A stretch of 64,000 bases of DNA from Actinoplanes cyaneus. Lineage in GTDB: Bacteria > Actinomycetota > Actinomycetes > Mycobacteriales > Micromonosporaceae. The stretch is taken from NCBI RefSeq assembly GCF_016862095.1, contig NZ_BOMH01000001.1, positions 124,001 through 188,000 on the forward strand. The letters run 5' to 3'. Shown piece after piece: positions 35,691 through 45,202 of this stretch (positions are counted from its first letter, which is position 1; every line of letters begins with the position of its first letter). The translations under genes were made by a program, and so were the position numbers. The notes below the pieces were generated by a model. That model saw only the letters and a program-made list of their open reading frames with translations, made no database searches and had not been told where the DNA came from.

Positions 35691-37262
35691 TCAGTAGCGG
35701 AAGTGGCTGACCATGGACTGCAGGTTGTTGGCCATCGTGCTGAGCTCGGTCACCGCCTGCTGCGACTGCGCGATGCCCTCCGTGCTCACCTGCGTCGCCG
35801 TCGCCAGGCCGTTGATGTTGGCGGCGATGTCACCGGCGCCGGAGGCGGCCAGGGCCACGTTGTGACTCATCTGCTCGGTGGTGGCGGTCTGCTCGGCGAC
35901 CGCTGCCGCGATCGTCGCCTGGAACTCGTTGATGCTGGCGATGACCGAGGTGATCTCGCCGATGGCGGTGACCGCGCCCGCGGTGTCGGCCTGGATGGCC
36001 TGGACGCGGCGGGAGATGTCGTCGGTGGCGCGGGCCGTCTCCTGGGCGAGTTCCTTGACCTCGCCGGCGACGACCGCGAAACCCTTGCCGAGCTCGCCGG
36101 CCCGGGCCGCCTCGATGGTGGCGTTCAGGGCGAGCAGGTTCGTCTGCTCGGCGATGCTGGTGATCACCTTGATCACCTCGGCGATCTCGGCGGAGGACTC
36201 GCCGAGCTTGCCGACCTGGGCGGTGGTCGCGTCGGCGACCGACACGGCCTGTTCGGCGACGCGGGCGGCCTCGGTGGCGTTGTGGGCGATGTCGCGGATC
36301 GAGACGCCCATCTGCTCGGTGCCCTGGGCGACGTTCGAGACGTTGTCGTTGACGCCCGCCGCGGCGGCCGAGGCGGTCTGCGCCTGGGTGGAGGCCTGCT
36401 CGGCGGAGAGCGACATGGTGCTGGCGGTGGCGGTGAGCTGCTCGGCCGCGGCGGCGACCGCCTGCGCGGAGCCGGCCACCGACGAGACGACCCGGCGGGT
36501 GTTGGCCTGCGCCTCGTCGAGTGCCCGGGCCATCTGGCCGACCTCGTCCTGCCCGCGGACGTCGGCGGCGACGGTCAGGTCACCGCCGGCCATCGCCTGC
36601 AGCGCGGTCCGGACCCGCTGCAGCGGCCCGGTGATCGAGCGGACGATCAGGTTGGCGAGCACGATCACGGCGATCGCGGCGACCGCGACGGCGAGCCACA
36701 GGAGGCGTTCGGCGGTGGCCCGGCTCTTCTCGGCGTTCTTGTTCGCCCGGGCGACGGTGTCCAGGAACAGCGCCCGCTCGTTGGCGAGCACCGCGCTCAT
36801 CAGGTAGTTGTCGACGCCGACCTGCTCCCAGGCGAGCCGGGCGCCGGCCTGGTCCGCAGCGGCCGAGGCGACGAACCGGGTGAGCGTGGCCGTGTAGTCG
36901 TTGGTCACCGCCTTGATCCGGTCCACCGACGCCGCCAGGCCGCTGGGCAGATCGATCGCCTCCAGCTCGGTGAGCAGTTGCTCGGCCGAGGCGACCCGGT
37001 CCTTGAGCAGGTCGGCCTGCTTGGCCGGGTCGCTGCGGACGATGGCCTGGATGCCGTTGGCGCGCATCTCGCTGGCCTCACGGTCCAGCTGCAGGACCCG
37101 GGCGCTGGCCGTGTTCAGATTCTCCAGGTCACGCGCGGTGTTGCCGGCGGTCCTGTCGCTGACCAGGGTCACGCCGACGCAGACGGCCAGGGCGACGAGA
37201 CTCGCGGCGACCAGGACGGTCAGCTTGGTGCGGACCGACAGGTCGAGAAAGCGCTGGATCAT
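35691..37262 (-). CDS. Methyl-accepting chemotaxis protein
   Basis: 523 residues. Helix 1 (about 13-34), an extracellular four-helix-bundle-like sensor (about 35-185), helix 2 (about 186-208), HAMP (about 209-262) and the cytoplasmic signalling coiled coil. The conserved CheA/CheW-binding tip [20 protein letters not shown] is intact. No C-terminal CheR-docking pentapeptide is seen. The gene starts four bases after a sugar-binding lipoprotein gene stops, so sensing may occur through that protein. It implies flagellar motility in some life stage. Confidence 0.94.
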   Translation of the reverse strand: MIQRFLDLSVRTKLTVLVAASLVALAVCVGVTLVSDRTAGNTARDLENLNTASARVLQLDREASEMRANGIQAIVRSDPAKQADLLKDRVASAEQLLTELEAIDLPSGLAASVDRIKAVTNDYTATLTRFVASAAADQAGARLAWEQVGVDNYLMSAVLANERALFLDTVARANKNAEKSRATAERLLWLAVAVAAIAVIVLANLIVRSITGPLQRVRTALQAMAGGDLTVAADVRGQDEVGQMARALDEAQANTRRVVSSVAGSAQAVAAAAEQLTATASTMSLSAEQASTQAQTASAAAAGVNDNVSNVAQGTEQMGVSIRDIAHNATEAARVAEQAVSVADATTAQVGKLGESSAEIAEVIKVITSIAEQTNLLALNATIEAARAGELGKGFAVVAGEVKELAQETARATDDISRRVQAIQADTAGAVTAIGEITSVIASINEFQATIAAAVAEQTATTEQMSHNVALAASGAGDIAANINGLATATQVSTEGIAQSQQAVTELSTMANNLQSMVSHFRY

Positions 37263-37266
37263 CAGG

Positions 37267-38334
37267 TCATCCCGCCAGCTGGTCGGCGGTGTAGTACCCG
37301 CCGTCGACCAGCACCCGCTCGTAGTTGGTGCGATCCACGTTCACCGGCTGCAGCAGGAACGTCGGGACCACCTTGACGCCGTTGTCGTACTGCTTCTCGT
37401 CGTTGACCTCGGGCACCCCGCCGAGCAGCAACGAGTTCGTCATCTGCACGGCCACCTTCGCCAGCTCGCGGGTGTCCTTGTAGACGGTTTCGGTCTGAAT
37501 GCCCGAGGCGATCAGTTTCGCGGACTCCAGCTCGGCGTCCTGCCCGGTGACCACGGGCAGTTTCTTGTAACCGTTCTCCTGGAGCGCTTCGATGATCGCG
37601 CGGCTCAATCCGTCATACGGGGAAAGGATGGCATCGACCTTCGTCCCGCGCAGCGGGCCGGCCAGCAGGCGTTGCATGCGTTTCTTGGCGACCGCGCCGT
37701 CCCAGCGCTGGGTGGCGACCGTCTTGAAGGCAGTTTCTCCCGAGACGACCTTCAAACGACCTGATTTGAGGTACGGCGTCAGAATGCTCATGGCGCCGTT
37801 GAAGAAGAACGTGGCGTTGTTGTCGTCGGCGGAGCCCGCGAACAGTTCGATGTTGTCGGTTCCACCGGTGCTGCTCAGCTTCAGCGCCTTGACGATCGCG
37901 CCCGCCTGCAGGACGCCGACCTTGAAGTTGTCGAAGGTGGCGTAGTACGTGATGTTCGGGGTGTCGCGGATCAGCCGGTCGTAGGAGATCACCGGCACCT
38001 TGGCGGTGGCCGCGCTGGCCAGCACGTCCTTGAGCGCGGTCCCGTCGATCGCGCCGACGACCAGCGCCTTCTCCCCGCCGGCGATCATGGCTTTGATCTG
38101 GCTGATCTGCTTGTCGACGTCGTCCTCGGCGTACTGCAGATCGGTCTTGTAGCCGAGCAGCTCGAACTGCTGCGCGATGCTCTTGCCGTCACCGACCCAC
38201 CGGGCCGACTTGGTGGTCGGCATCGCGATGCCGATGGTGCCTCGATCCGGCTGCTCGACTGTCGTCTCGTCCCCACTGCCGCTGCAGCCGGCGGCCGTGG
38301 CGAGCACCATCGACGCGGCGATGATCCAGCGCAT
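37267..38334 (-). CDS. ChvE-like sugar-binding lipoprotein
   Basis: 355 residues. Lipoprotein signal [17 protein letters not shown] with lipobox AAGC, then a type I periplasmic-binding fold ([45 protein letters not shown]). It resembles ChvE/multiple-sugar-binding proteins, which serve both transport and chemotaxis or signalling. No transporter genes are adjacent; the only partner is the chemoreceptor four bases downstream. ATG 38334 is supported by GAGGGGG six bases upstream. Confidence 0.9.
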   Translation of the reverse strand: MRWIIAASMVLATAAGCSGSGDETTVEQPDRGTIGIAMPTTKSARWVGDGKSIAQQFELLGYKTDLQYAEDDVDKQISQIKAMIAGGEKALVVGAIDGTALKDVLASAATAKVPVISYDRLIRDTPNITYYATFDNFKVGVLQAGAIVKALKLSSTGGTDNIELFAGSADDNNATFFFNGAMSILTPYLKSGRLKVVSGETAFKTVATQRWDGAVAKKRMQRLLAGPLRGTKVDAILSPYDGLSRAIIEALQENGYKKLPVVTGQDAELESAKLIASGIQTETVYKDTRELAKVAVQMTNSLLLGGVPEVNDEKQYDNGVKVVPTFLLQPVNVDRTNYERVLVDGGYYTADQLAG

Positions 38335-38384
38335 GGCGCACCCCCTCTTCCCCATGATCGGCCCTCGGGCGGGATGAGTGAGGA

Positions 38385-38582
38385 CTATTCGGGACCTTCG
38401 GCCACAACCTTGTCGCCGGGGACCTCGAGGGTGCGGCCGTGCCCGGTGCGCTCGTTCAGCGATGCGGGCACGGCCGTCGCGGCGGACCCGGGCGCCGGCC
38501 GCGCGGCGAGGGCGGGCACCGCGCTCAGCGAGCCGTCCGGATGGCGGACATACCAGGCGGAGGTGTATGCAGCGATTTCCAC
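38385..38582 (-). CDS. Small hypothetical protein
   Basis: 65 residues beginning MEIAAYTSAWYVRHPDGSLS. Third codon positions are strongly G/C, as in neighbouring real genes, but there is no clear ribosome site before GTG 38582 and no recognised domain. Plausible small cytosolic protein. Confidence 0.4.
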   Translation of the reverse strand: MEIAAYTSAWYVRHPDGSLSAVPALAARPAPGSAATAVPASLNERTGHGRTLEVPGDKVVAEGPE

Positions 38583-38655
38583 GACAGCACGGTCGGCAAC
38601 CCGGCCCCGCCGATGATTGCCGATCCAGTGCCGGTCCGTCTCGGGACGGTTGAGG

Positions 38656-38991
38656 TCAGTGGTCGTCGTCCGGCCACTCGTGCGGCGTGACGGTCCACGG
38701 TTTGGCGGGGTCGTCGCGCGTGGCGGCGTGACCGGTCGGCAGGGTGGCCAGCTCGGCGACGGCCGGATCCTCCTCGGCGAGGTGGCTGATGCAGGCCAGC
38801 ACTGTGGCGCCGGGCAGGTTCGGATCGTTGACGCCGTCGCCGACCAGCCAGTCGTTGTGCTCGTCGTGGATGACGACGCGGGCCGGCTCCTCGCCGGTCA
38901 GCACCGTGCGCTGCACGACGGCGCCGAGCAGGTCGGGGAAACGGGCGTCGGGGAACGGGAAGTCGACGTTGCGGAGAATATGGCCTGACAC
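38656..38991 (-). CDS. Small protein, possibly DUF2185/immunity-like
   Basis: 111 residues. The segment NDWLVGDGVNDPN followed by LPTGHAATRDDPAKPWTV loosely recalls the C-terminal pattern of DUF2185-type immunity proteins (polar acidic stretch, then PxGxxAxR). GTG 38991 is a likely start because upstream sequence loses protein character; AT-rich TAATAA lies just before it. Function not established. Confidence 0.6.
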   Translation of the reverse strand: MSGHILRNVDFPFPDARFPDLLGAVVQRTVLTGEEPARVVIHDEHNDWLVGDGVNDPNLPGATVLACISHLAEEDPAVAELATLPTGHAATRDDPAKPWTVTPHEWPDDDH

Positions 38992-39080
38992 ACCCGTTAT
39001 TACTGGTGACGACCTCCGGAGGTTACGCGGTTCCGGCTTTCTCCCGTCGCGGCGGGTGGCGCCGCCGGGCACCGGGCCGA

Positions 39081-39557
39081 TCAGCCGTTGATCAGCAGCC
39101 AGGCGCGGACCGCGGCGAAGTCGGCGTCGGCGAGCCCGGTGAACGGGTGCACCCGGCGCAACAGGGCGCGGCCGGGGTGGTGCGCCGTGATCCACCGCTG
39201 ATCGACATCGGTCACCTCGTCGTCCAGCCAGACGAACGGGCGCCCCGCCGCGTACGCCACCAGGAAGCCCGTCTTCCAGTGCAGCCCCGGCACCGGGTTC
39301 TCGTCCGGCCAGTCCACCACCGGCAGGGCGGGCAGTCCCAGCCGGGGCGAGACGACCTCGTTGGCCTCGTCCATCCAGGTGGTCGCCCAGATCAGCTCCC
39401 CGGCGAGCCCGAGCAGGCGTGGCCCGTCGGCCGGGTCGATGCGTTCGAGCAGTGGATTGCCGCCGGCCGGTTCCCGCGGCACGCCCGGCACGACGCGGGC
39501 CCGGAGCGGGATCACCGTGCCGTCGACGTCCAGGAAGATCAGCGGGCGGCCTGTCAC
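39081..39557 (-). CDS. HAD-like hydrolase domain protein
   Basis: 158 residues. The start RPLIFLDVDGTVIPL gives the HAD motif DxDGT (nucleophile Asp near residue 10), WATTWMDEANE resembles motif II, and FVWLDDEVTDVD provides the acidic motif IV. Short actinobacterial HAD proteins of this type have no known substrate. GTG 39557 start. Confidence 0.8.
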   Translation of the reverse strand: MTGRPLIFLDVDGTVIPLRARVVPGVPREPAGGNPLLERIDPADGPRLLGLAGELIWATTWMDEANEVVSPRLGLPALPVVDWPDENPVPGLHWKTGFLVAYAAGRPFVWLDDEVTDVDQRWITAHHPGRALLRRVHPFTGLADADFAAVRAWLLING

Positions 39558-39613
39558 CGCCGCACCGTACCGTCAGACTCGGGCAAGGGCCAACGACAGC
39601 GGCGCCCCGGCCG

Positions 39614-40753
39614 TCACCGGCGGGCCGGTGCGGGTGGACGCCAATCGGCGTACCGGGCCATGGAGCGCAGGGCCAGCCGCGGCGGGATGACGCGCATCAG
39701 CGTGTTGCGCACGGTGACGGCCAGGGGGTTGTCCAGTTGCTGGCCGAAGCGGCCGACCAGCCGGGACGCTCTCGCGACCTGCTGGCTGCGCGGCCGGCGC
39801 AGCGCGTCGTAGGTCACCAGGCCGTCGGGGCGATCGGCGACGCCGGCCAGCACCACGGCGTCCTCCAGAGCCTGGTTGGCACCCTGTCCGAGGTTGGGGG
39901 TCATCGCGTGCGCGGCGTCGCCGAGCAGCACCACGCGCCCCCGGACGTACGTGGGCAGGGGCTCGTCGAGGCAGGCGAGGTCGTCGCAGAGCACCGTGCC
40001 GGTGGCGGCGATCAGCGCCGGGATCGGATCGTGCCATCGCAGGAACCGCTCGGGAACCGCGGTGTCCTGGCCGGTGGCCCCCAGCGCCGCGGTGTTGATC
40101 GCGGCGAACCAGTAGACCCGGCCGTCGACGAGGGGCACGACGCCGAACTCGGCGCCCCGCCCCCAGGTGATCGCGACGACCAGGTCACCGTCCCAGGCGG
40201 GTGTCACGCCGCGCCAGGCACGCACCCCGATCGGCCTCGGCGAGGCGGCCCGCGGCCACAGTGACCGGCGGATCGCGCTGTGGATGCCGTCGGCCGCGAC
40301 GACGAGGTCGGCCCGCGTCCGGACCGGGCCGGCCGGGCTCTCGTACGTGACCTCGCCCTCCTCGGTGACGGCGGTGACCCGTGCGCCGGTGCGCACCGTG
40401 CCGGCGGGCAGGGCGTCGAGCAGGATGCGGTGCAGCTCGGCACGGTGCACCCCGATGGCGGAGGTGCCCAGCGCGCGGCTCAGCTCGTCGGCGGGGATGC
40501 GAGCCAGCCACCGGCCGTCGGGCAGGCGGGTCCCGCCGGGCAGGTCGGGAACGCCGTGCGCCCGGACCGCGTCGCCCAGGCCCAGCACGTCGAGGCAGCG
40601 CATGCCGTTGGCCTGGAGCACCAGGCCCGCTCCGACGGGCCGGAAGACCTCGACCCGGTCGAGCACCGTCACCTCCCAGCCGGCCTGTCGCAGCCCGACG
40701 GCCGCGCCGAGGCCACCGATCCCGGCACCTACCACCACTGCCGTGCGCGTCAT
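39614..40753 (-). CDS. FAD-dependent monooxygenase (PHBH-type)
   Basis: 379 residues. FAD motif GAGIGGLGAAVGLRQAGWEV (about 8-27), the DG-like region VVAADGIHSAIRRSLW and the GD motif VLLGDAAHAMTPNLGQGANQ are all present. These enzymes hydroxylate aromatic or polyketide-like compounds using NAD(P)H and O2. Divergent from a TetR gene, with two palindromic sites between them, so it is probably induced by an aromatic ligand. Confidence 0.92.
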   Translation of the reverse strand: MTRTAVVVGAGIGGLGAAVGLRQAGWEVTVLDRVEVFRPVGAGLVLQANGMRCLDVLGLGDAVRAHGVPDLPGGTRLPDGRWLARIPADELSRALGTSAIGVHRAELHRILLDALPAGTVRTGARVTAVTEEGEVTYESPAGPVRTRADLVVAADGIHSAIRRSLWPRAASPRPIGVRAWRGVTPAWDGDLVVAITWGRGAEFGVVPLVDGRVYWFAAINTAALGATGQDTAVPERFLRWHDPIPALIAATGTVLCDDLACLDEPLPTYVRGRVVLLGDAAHAMTPNLGQGANQALEDAVVLAGVADRPDGLVTYDALRRPRSQQVARASRLVGRFGQQLDNPLAVTVRNTLMRVIPPRLALRSMARYADWRPPAPARR

Positions 40754-40768
40754 GGCCCGCCTCCGCTT

Positions 40769-40801
40769 CTACAGGTGTAGAAATCGATACTACAGCTGTA
40801 G
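40769..40801. promoter_or_regulatory. TetR operators between monooxygenase and regulator genes
   Basis: CTACAGGTGTAG at 40769-40780 (near-palindrome) and CTACAGCTGTAG at 40790-40801 (perfect palindrome) are spaced by 21 bases centre to centre, two helical turns. They lie between divergent start codons and probably bind the adjacent TetR protein. Confidence 0.75.
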
Positions 40802-40818
40802 AAAGGGGGGCCGCCACC

Positions 40819-41439
40819 GTGGCCACCGACCGGTTCGCCGTACTGACCGACGCGGCGATCGACGTGCTGGCCGAGCACGGCATGCGCGGCCTGACCCACC
40901 GGGCGGTCGACGCCCGGGCCGAGCTGGCCCTCGGCACCACCTCGGCGTACTTCCGCACCCGCAAGGCCCTCATCGAGGCGGTCGTACGCCGCCTGGCCGA
41001 GCTGGACCGGGCCGACCTGGAGACGGACCGGCTCCCCGCCGAAGCGGGCGCACCGGCTGTCGACCTCGGCGACCCGGGCGCCGTGGCCGCCGGCATCGCC
41101 GCGGTGCTCGACCGCTGGCTCAGTGCGGGGCGGACCCGTACCCTCGCCCGCTTCCTCTGCCTGCTCGAAGCGACCCACCATCCGGAGCTGCGCACGATCC
41201 TCGCCTACGGTGACGTCTTCCGCCTCCAGGCGACCGCCATGCTGGCCAGCGCCGGCGTCGAGAACCCGGAGCAGGCCGGGAGCCACCTCGTCGCCTGCAT
41301 CGACGGGCTGCTCTTCGACCGCCTGGCCGGCGCCGGCTCGCGCACCGCGCCGCAGCCCGGCACGGCGGCGAGCCGCGACGACCTGGCCACGGCGGTCGAG
41401 ACCCTCCTGCGCGCCTTCACCGCCACAGGTTCCCGTTAG
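40819..41439 (+). CDS. TetR-family regulator
   Basis: 206 residues. Helix-turn-helix at about 5-50: AAIDVLAEHGMRGLTHRAVD, then ALGTTSAYFRTRKALIEAVV as recognition helix region. The C-terminal domain is of the TetR_C_31-like type (LEATHHPELRTIL). GTG 40819 has GGGGGG eight bases upstream. It probably represses itself and the divergent monooxygenase. Confidence 0.9.
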   Translation: MATDRFAVLTDAAIDVLAEHGMRGLTHRAVDARAELALGTTSAYFRTRKALIEAVVRRLAELDRADLETDRLPAEAGAPAVDLGDPGAVAAGIAAVLDRWLSAGRTRTLARFLCLLEATHHPELRTILAYGDVFRLQATAMLASAGVENPEQAGSHLVACIDGLLFDRLAGAGSRTAPQPGTAASRDDLATAVETLLRAFTATGSR

Positions 41440-41642
41440 CTTGTCGTTCTAGCCTCCACTACTGCCTGGTGTCACCACGGACCACCTCGCGGCGTCCCCG
41501 AAGGCCACTACGGTGCGAGCCGGTGCGGCGATAGCGGCGAGACCGAACGCGCGTCCCCTGCGGCAGGTGAGTGCACCCAATCCCGGTAACGGCATCGCGG
41601 CCTGGCCGAATGTGTTCAGAGCCGATCGGTGCGGCTTGTCGC

Positions 41643-41921
41643 CTACCGGGAAGGTCCGCCGAGTTGTCGGGCCGCATCGTGGTAGAACGAGACCAGCTGA
41701 GCCATGGGGATGGCCCTACGGGAGACGGCGGACAGGTCGATGCCCTCCTTGGTGAACGGGGGCGGTCACACGCTGAAACCCTCGTCGAGGCCGAGAGTTC
41801 GAACGTCGCTTTGCCATCCGGGCCACCGCAGCGTTTCGTAGAACCGGTCCAGCGAGCCGCGCAATATCGCGTTCAGGCACTCGGCGTATCCCTGTTGCGC
41901 GGCGGCCACGGCATCTGACAC
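41643..41921 (-). pseudogene. DUF2625-like remnant with in-frame TGA
   Basis: A 92-codon frame from GTG 41921 reads GYAECLNAILRGSLDRFYET and LRWPGWQSDVRTLGLDEGFS, then meets TGA at codon 52 (41766-41768) and continues in the same frame as PPPFTKEGIDLSAVSRRAIP to TAG at 41643. The joined sequence has the DUF2625 C-terminal pattern (LRWPGW, EGxDLSxxSRRAVPM). The N-terminal half of the family is missing upstream. A degraded gene is the simplest reading. Confidence 0.7.
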
Positions 41922-42119
41922 TTCTGAACACGCTGATTGATCCACACGAGCTGTCACAGCCGTCCACACTCGGCCGACAGCGGAGCACGGCGTACTCGCC
42001 GTGCCTGCCCTCGCGGCTATGGACGCTCGCCGCACCGAAGGCGGCCCTACCCTGTGACGCGCGACGTATGACAAATGGGGGCGTCCCGGAAGCGGGGCAG
42101 CATCCGCCTTCTGGCTTCG

Positions 42120-42918
42120 CTACGGTGCCACACGGATCGGCTCCCAGCGGGCTCGCTGCCAGGCCCGTTGAAGGGCGGCTACGAGTTCCGGATCGCTTGG
42201 AAAGACCAGCTCGTCCACTGCGGCGATCGGCTGTGCCGGGCAATGGGAGTAGGTCGCGGCAGCAGCTGTCATCTCCTTCAACGACTCGCGCGTCATTCAC
42301 CGGCTCGTGTCCGGAACGCCAAGCTCCCGAAGACCATCCCGAAGGAGCTTCATGGTGATCCCGGCAAGGTGGGGACCGTCAGGCCAGACGATCTGGGTGC
42401 CGTCCCAGAAAGCGATGTTCCATGCCGACCCTTCGCTCAGTGATCCGTCCCGCCCCGCGAAAAGCACGTCGTCGAAGCCGGCGTTGCGCGCCTCCAGGCA
42501 ATGGAACGTCAGTCCCAGCGTCGCCATGTGTTTGAGACGAGGAAGGTCCCGCTCGTACTGAACGGTCCGCACTCGCAACGGCGGCCTTCCAGTGTCCCGG
42601 ACCGGATCAGAGACGGCCATCATCACATCGGTGCGGGTCTTGTCGGTGGGGCTGGGAAGAACCGTCACCCGGACGGAAGCATCAACCTCGGTGTTCAGCG
42701 CATGGTCGATGAAGATTCCTGATCTGCTCGTGCGACGGCGGGGTGGCGTTGGGAAACAGCATCGCCGAGCCTTCGTCCAGACGACTCAGGTGAAGCGACA
42801 GGCCAGCCACAGCCCTGCCGCGCACCTGCATAGAGGTGTAGTGGCCGTAGTTCCACGTGGCCGCCCGATAGACTGCTTCGACGCTCGCCGGCTCACCGTT
42901 GATCTCCACGAGTGTCAC
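42120..42918 (-). pseudogene. Class IV aminotransferase, broken by a frameshift and an in-frame stop
   Basis: From GTG 42918 the frame encodes 66 residues (VEINGEPASVEAVYRAATWN through SHEQI), then a one-base insertion near 42720 breaks it. The next frame resumes at GIFIDHALNTEVDASVRV and carries LFAGRDGSLSEGSAWNIAFW, the usual cofactor-site region. It meets TGA at 42297-42299 and continues in frame as MTRESLKEMTAAAATYSHCP to TAG at 42120. Total length (about 265 residues) equals an intact pyridoxal-phosphate class IV aminotransferase, so decay is recent. Some ancestor of branched-chain-aminotransferase-like function is inferred. Confidence 0.85.
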
Positions 42919-43192
42919 TGAACCATGGTGTCATCCTCACGGATGTCCACCGCTTCCCCTGCCGCCCATCGCGCTTACAGCGGCAGCAGCGGATGCCGAA
43001 CGATGGGGCTCCCACGGTGCCAGCATGCCCCGGCCTGGAGGCCGCGTCGCTGCGCCGTTGGCGGCGATTACAGCGAGTGCTGGCCGACTCATCAGGGCCG
43101 CGCGGCCTGGTGTTGGCCGTCTTACCGAGAGCTGTCCGACCGGTTCTGGGTAGATCTCTCCGGAGCACCCTCGGTCAGCTGCTGGAACCGGC

Positions 43193-44038
43193 TCAGCGCC
43201 GAGGCAGGCCCATCGGGTTGGGGTACGGGACGACCGCGTTGGCGGCCGTGGCCAACGGCGCCAGTACGCCCGCCAGCCGTTCCTGCTCGGCGACGCTCAA
43301 CGCCGCCCAGGGCTGAGCGGCGAGCCGATCGGTCCGGTTCTCCACGTCTCGGTGCACCGCCAGCCCCTCGCCGGTGGCCCGGCCCGACCCGTCCACCAGC
43401 CCACGGGCGGCCAGCTCCCCGACCGCAGCATCCCACTCGCCGTCACTCCAGCCCCGGTTGGGCTGCAGCTGGTCGCGGCCGCCGTGCACGCCGTGCCGCA
43501 GGACGAGCGCCTGACAGCCGGTCAGCTCGGCGTTGACCAGTGCGGCGATGTGCCCATCGCCCCGGTGCTCCCGCAACACCGTGGCCGCCTGCCAAAGCCG
43601 GGCGAGCGCATCGCTGGGACGCGGCAGCACGGCGTTGGCGGCGCCCAGTGCCCGGCCCTCCGTCCCGGCCGCCCCGGCGGCAGCCTCCAGCAAGTCCGCG
43701 GCCTCCACCCACCGCGCGGGCTCGTCCGGCATGATCGCTCGCAACGCCGCGACCGCGCCGGTGAGGCGGGCCGCCAGTGCCTGTTCCGGCGTCGCCCGTT
43801 GCCACACATCCGGCACGGCACGGGCCACCATGGCCGGCGCGAAAGAGAAGAACAACGCGGCGACCGGCGCCGCCGTCACCGCGCCCAGCGGGGCTGCGCG
43901 CCCGGCGAAGTATCCACGCCAGTATCCGCGCAGCCCGGCGTTCTCGAAGGCGATCCGCGCCTGGGGTGCGAAGTACGTGACCGCATGCACCGGCTCGTAC
44001 AGCTGCCACAGATTTCGAGCCGCGCTCGCGATAGTCAT
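43193..44038 (-). CDS. SCO6745-family protein
   Basis: 281 residues, Ala-rich and largely helical. The N-terminal ARNLWQLYEPVHAVTYFAPQ and GLRGYWRGYFAGRAAPLGAV, plus the C-terminal region resembling a MarR-like winged helix (GWSDGEWDAAVGELAARGLV), match the actinobacterial SCO6745 group. Function is unknown. ATG 44038 is chosen; ribosome site is weak. Confidence 0.85.
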   Translation of the reverse strand: MTIASAARNLWQLYEPVHAVTYFAPQARIAFENAGLRGYWRGYFAGRAAPLGAVTAAPVAALFFSFAPAMVARAVPDVWQRATPEQALAARLTGAVAALRAIMPDEPARWVEAADLLEAAAGAAGTEGRALGAANAVLPRPSDALARLWQAATVLREHRGDGHIAALVNAELTGCQALVLRHGVHGGRDQLQPNRGWSDGEWDAAVGELAARGLVDGSGRATGEGLAVHRDVENRTDRLAAQPWAALSVAEQERLAGVLAPLATAANAVVPYPNPMGLPRR

Positions 44039-44155
44039 GCCGCCGATCCAAGCGCACACTCCGCCGTCGGTGAACAGCCAATCGCGGCTTCGTGGCGACG
44101 AGGCCGGCGCCGAGTGTCAGCTGTCCGGGTCGTCCTTGTTCTCGCCGGCGGATAT

Positions 44156-45145
44156 TTACGATGCCGTTTCTTCGTGGTGTCCCCACCCCGGAACGAGGGC
44201 GGCGACTCGTTCCAACTGCTGGTGCTGGGAGCGTAGGTCGAGCGCTCCGAGGCGGATGACAATGTGGCGGGCGCCAGCGTCGATATAACGATTGATGGTC
44301 GCGCGCACTCGATCGAACGAGCCGGCTACGACGGCTTGGATCTTCTCGAGTTCGTTGAGCGACATGCCGTAGGTAGCGGTGGCGTACCTTTCCATTGCTC
44401 TGCGGCCGCCGTCTTCATCTTCGTCGATCAGTACGGTCACGAACAGCGCAGGCGTGATCGCGTCGGTCGCGCGGCCGGTGTCCGCCGCGGCCTTGTGTAT
44501 CCGGAGCAGACCGGAGGCGTAGTCGGCAGGGTCGGGCGGGTAGGGCAGCCATCCGTCGTACAGACGACCGGTGCGGACCATTGCGGCGGGTGTGGCACCA
44601 CCGAGCCAGATGGGCGGCCCGCCTTCACGGAAGGGCCGTGTCGCGGGTGGAAGGTTGTCGAAGTGATAGAACTCGCCCTGGAAGCTCATGGCGCCGCCCC
44701 ACACTCTGCGCCACAGCGCTACGGTCTCATCCAACCGGGCGAAGCGCCGGGACCACGGAACCTCGGACAGTGTGTAGAACGGCCGCCCGAAGCGGCCGGG
44801 AAAGCCGGCGCCGACCGCCACGGCCAACCGGCCGCCGGCAAGAAGGTCTATCGACGCCAGCGATTGAGCCGCTTGCAGCGGTCGGCGCAGGAACGGAAGT
44901 AACGCACCCGTGCCCAGAGTCACGGTGGCTGTGCTCGAGGCGAGCGCGGCGAGCATCGTCAAGGCCTCGATGCGCGGGCTGATCAGGGAGTCGTTGACAA
45001 ACAGCGAGGAAAAGCCGAGCCTTTCGGCCTCGCGGCCGAAGGTGACCAGGTCACGAGGGTCGTCGGCGGGGCCCCACTGAGCTTTGCCGGTTGGAAGAAG
45101 TACGCCGATGTCCACGCCGATGATGCTCACTGTCTGCGTAGCCAT
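44156..45145 (-). CDS. LLM-class flavin-dependent oxidoreductase
   Basis: 329 residues. The luciferase-like TIM barrel is evident from FGREAERLGFSSLFVND, ATVTLGTGALLPFLRRPLQ, ASIDLLAGGRLAVAVGAGFP and PPIWLGGATPAAMVRTGRLY. It uses reduced FMN or F420. ATG 45145 has AGGGA eight bases upstream. Divergent from a MmyB-like regulator, a frequent pairing that suggests local control. Confidence 0.9.
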   Translation of the reverse strand: MATQTVSIIGVDIGVLLPTGKAQWGPADDPRDLVTFGREAERLGFSSLFVNDSLISPRIEALTMLAALASSTATVTLGTGALLPFLRRPLQAAQSLASIDLLAGGRLAVAVGAGFPGRFGRPFYTLSEVPWSRRFARLDETVALWRRVWGGAMSFQGEFYHFDNLPPATRPFREGGPPIWLGGATPAAMVRTGRLYDGWLPYPPDPADYASGLLRIHKAAADTGRATDAITPALFVTVLIDEDEDGGRRAMERYATATYGMSLNELEKIQAVVAGSFDRVRATINRYIDAGARHIVIRLGALDLRSQHQQLERVAALVPGWGHHEETAS

Positions 45146-45202
45146 CCGGCAATTCCCTGGAGGGTATGGCCTGCCAGGCCCGATTGCGGCTACAAACGGA
45201 CC

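Noticed and set aside
35478-37376. Plus-strand frame of over 600 codons through the MCP gene
   Set aside because: It is the mirror of the MCP coding sequence and begins inside the tandem repeat region; Gly/Asp/Arg-rich without domains.
41716-42300. Minus-strand frame of 194 codons across the decay zone
   Set aside because: It overlaps the 3' end of the aminotransferase remnant and the DUF2625-like remnant in a different frame and has no protein-like composition.
42919-43192. Short frames in both strands between the aminotransferase remnant and the SCO6745-like gene
   Set aside because: Arg/Pro-rich, with no ribosome site or recognisable motif; about 270 bases treated as non-coding.
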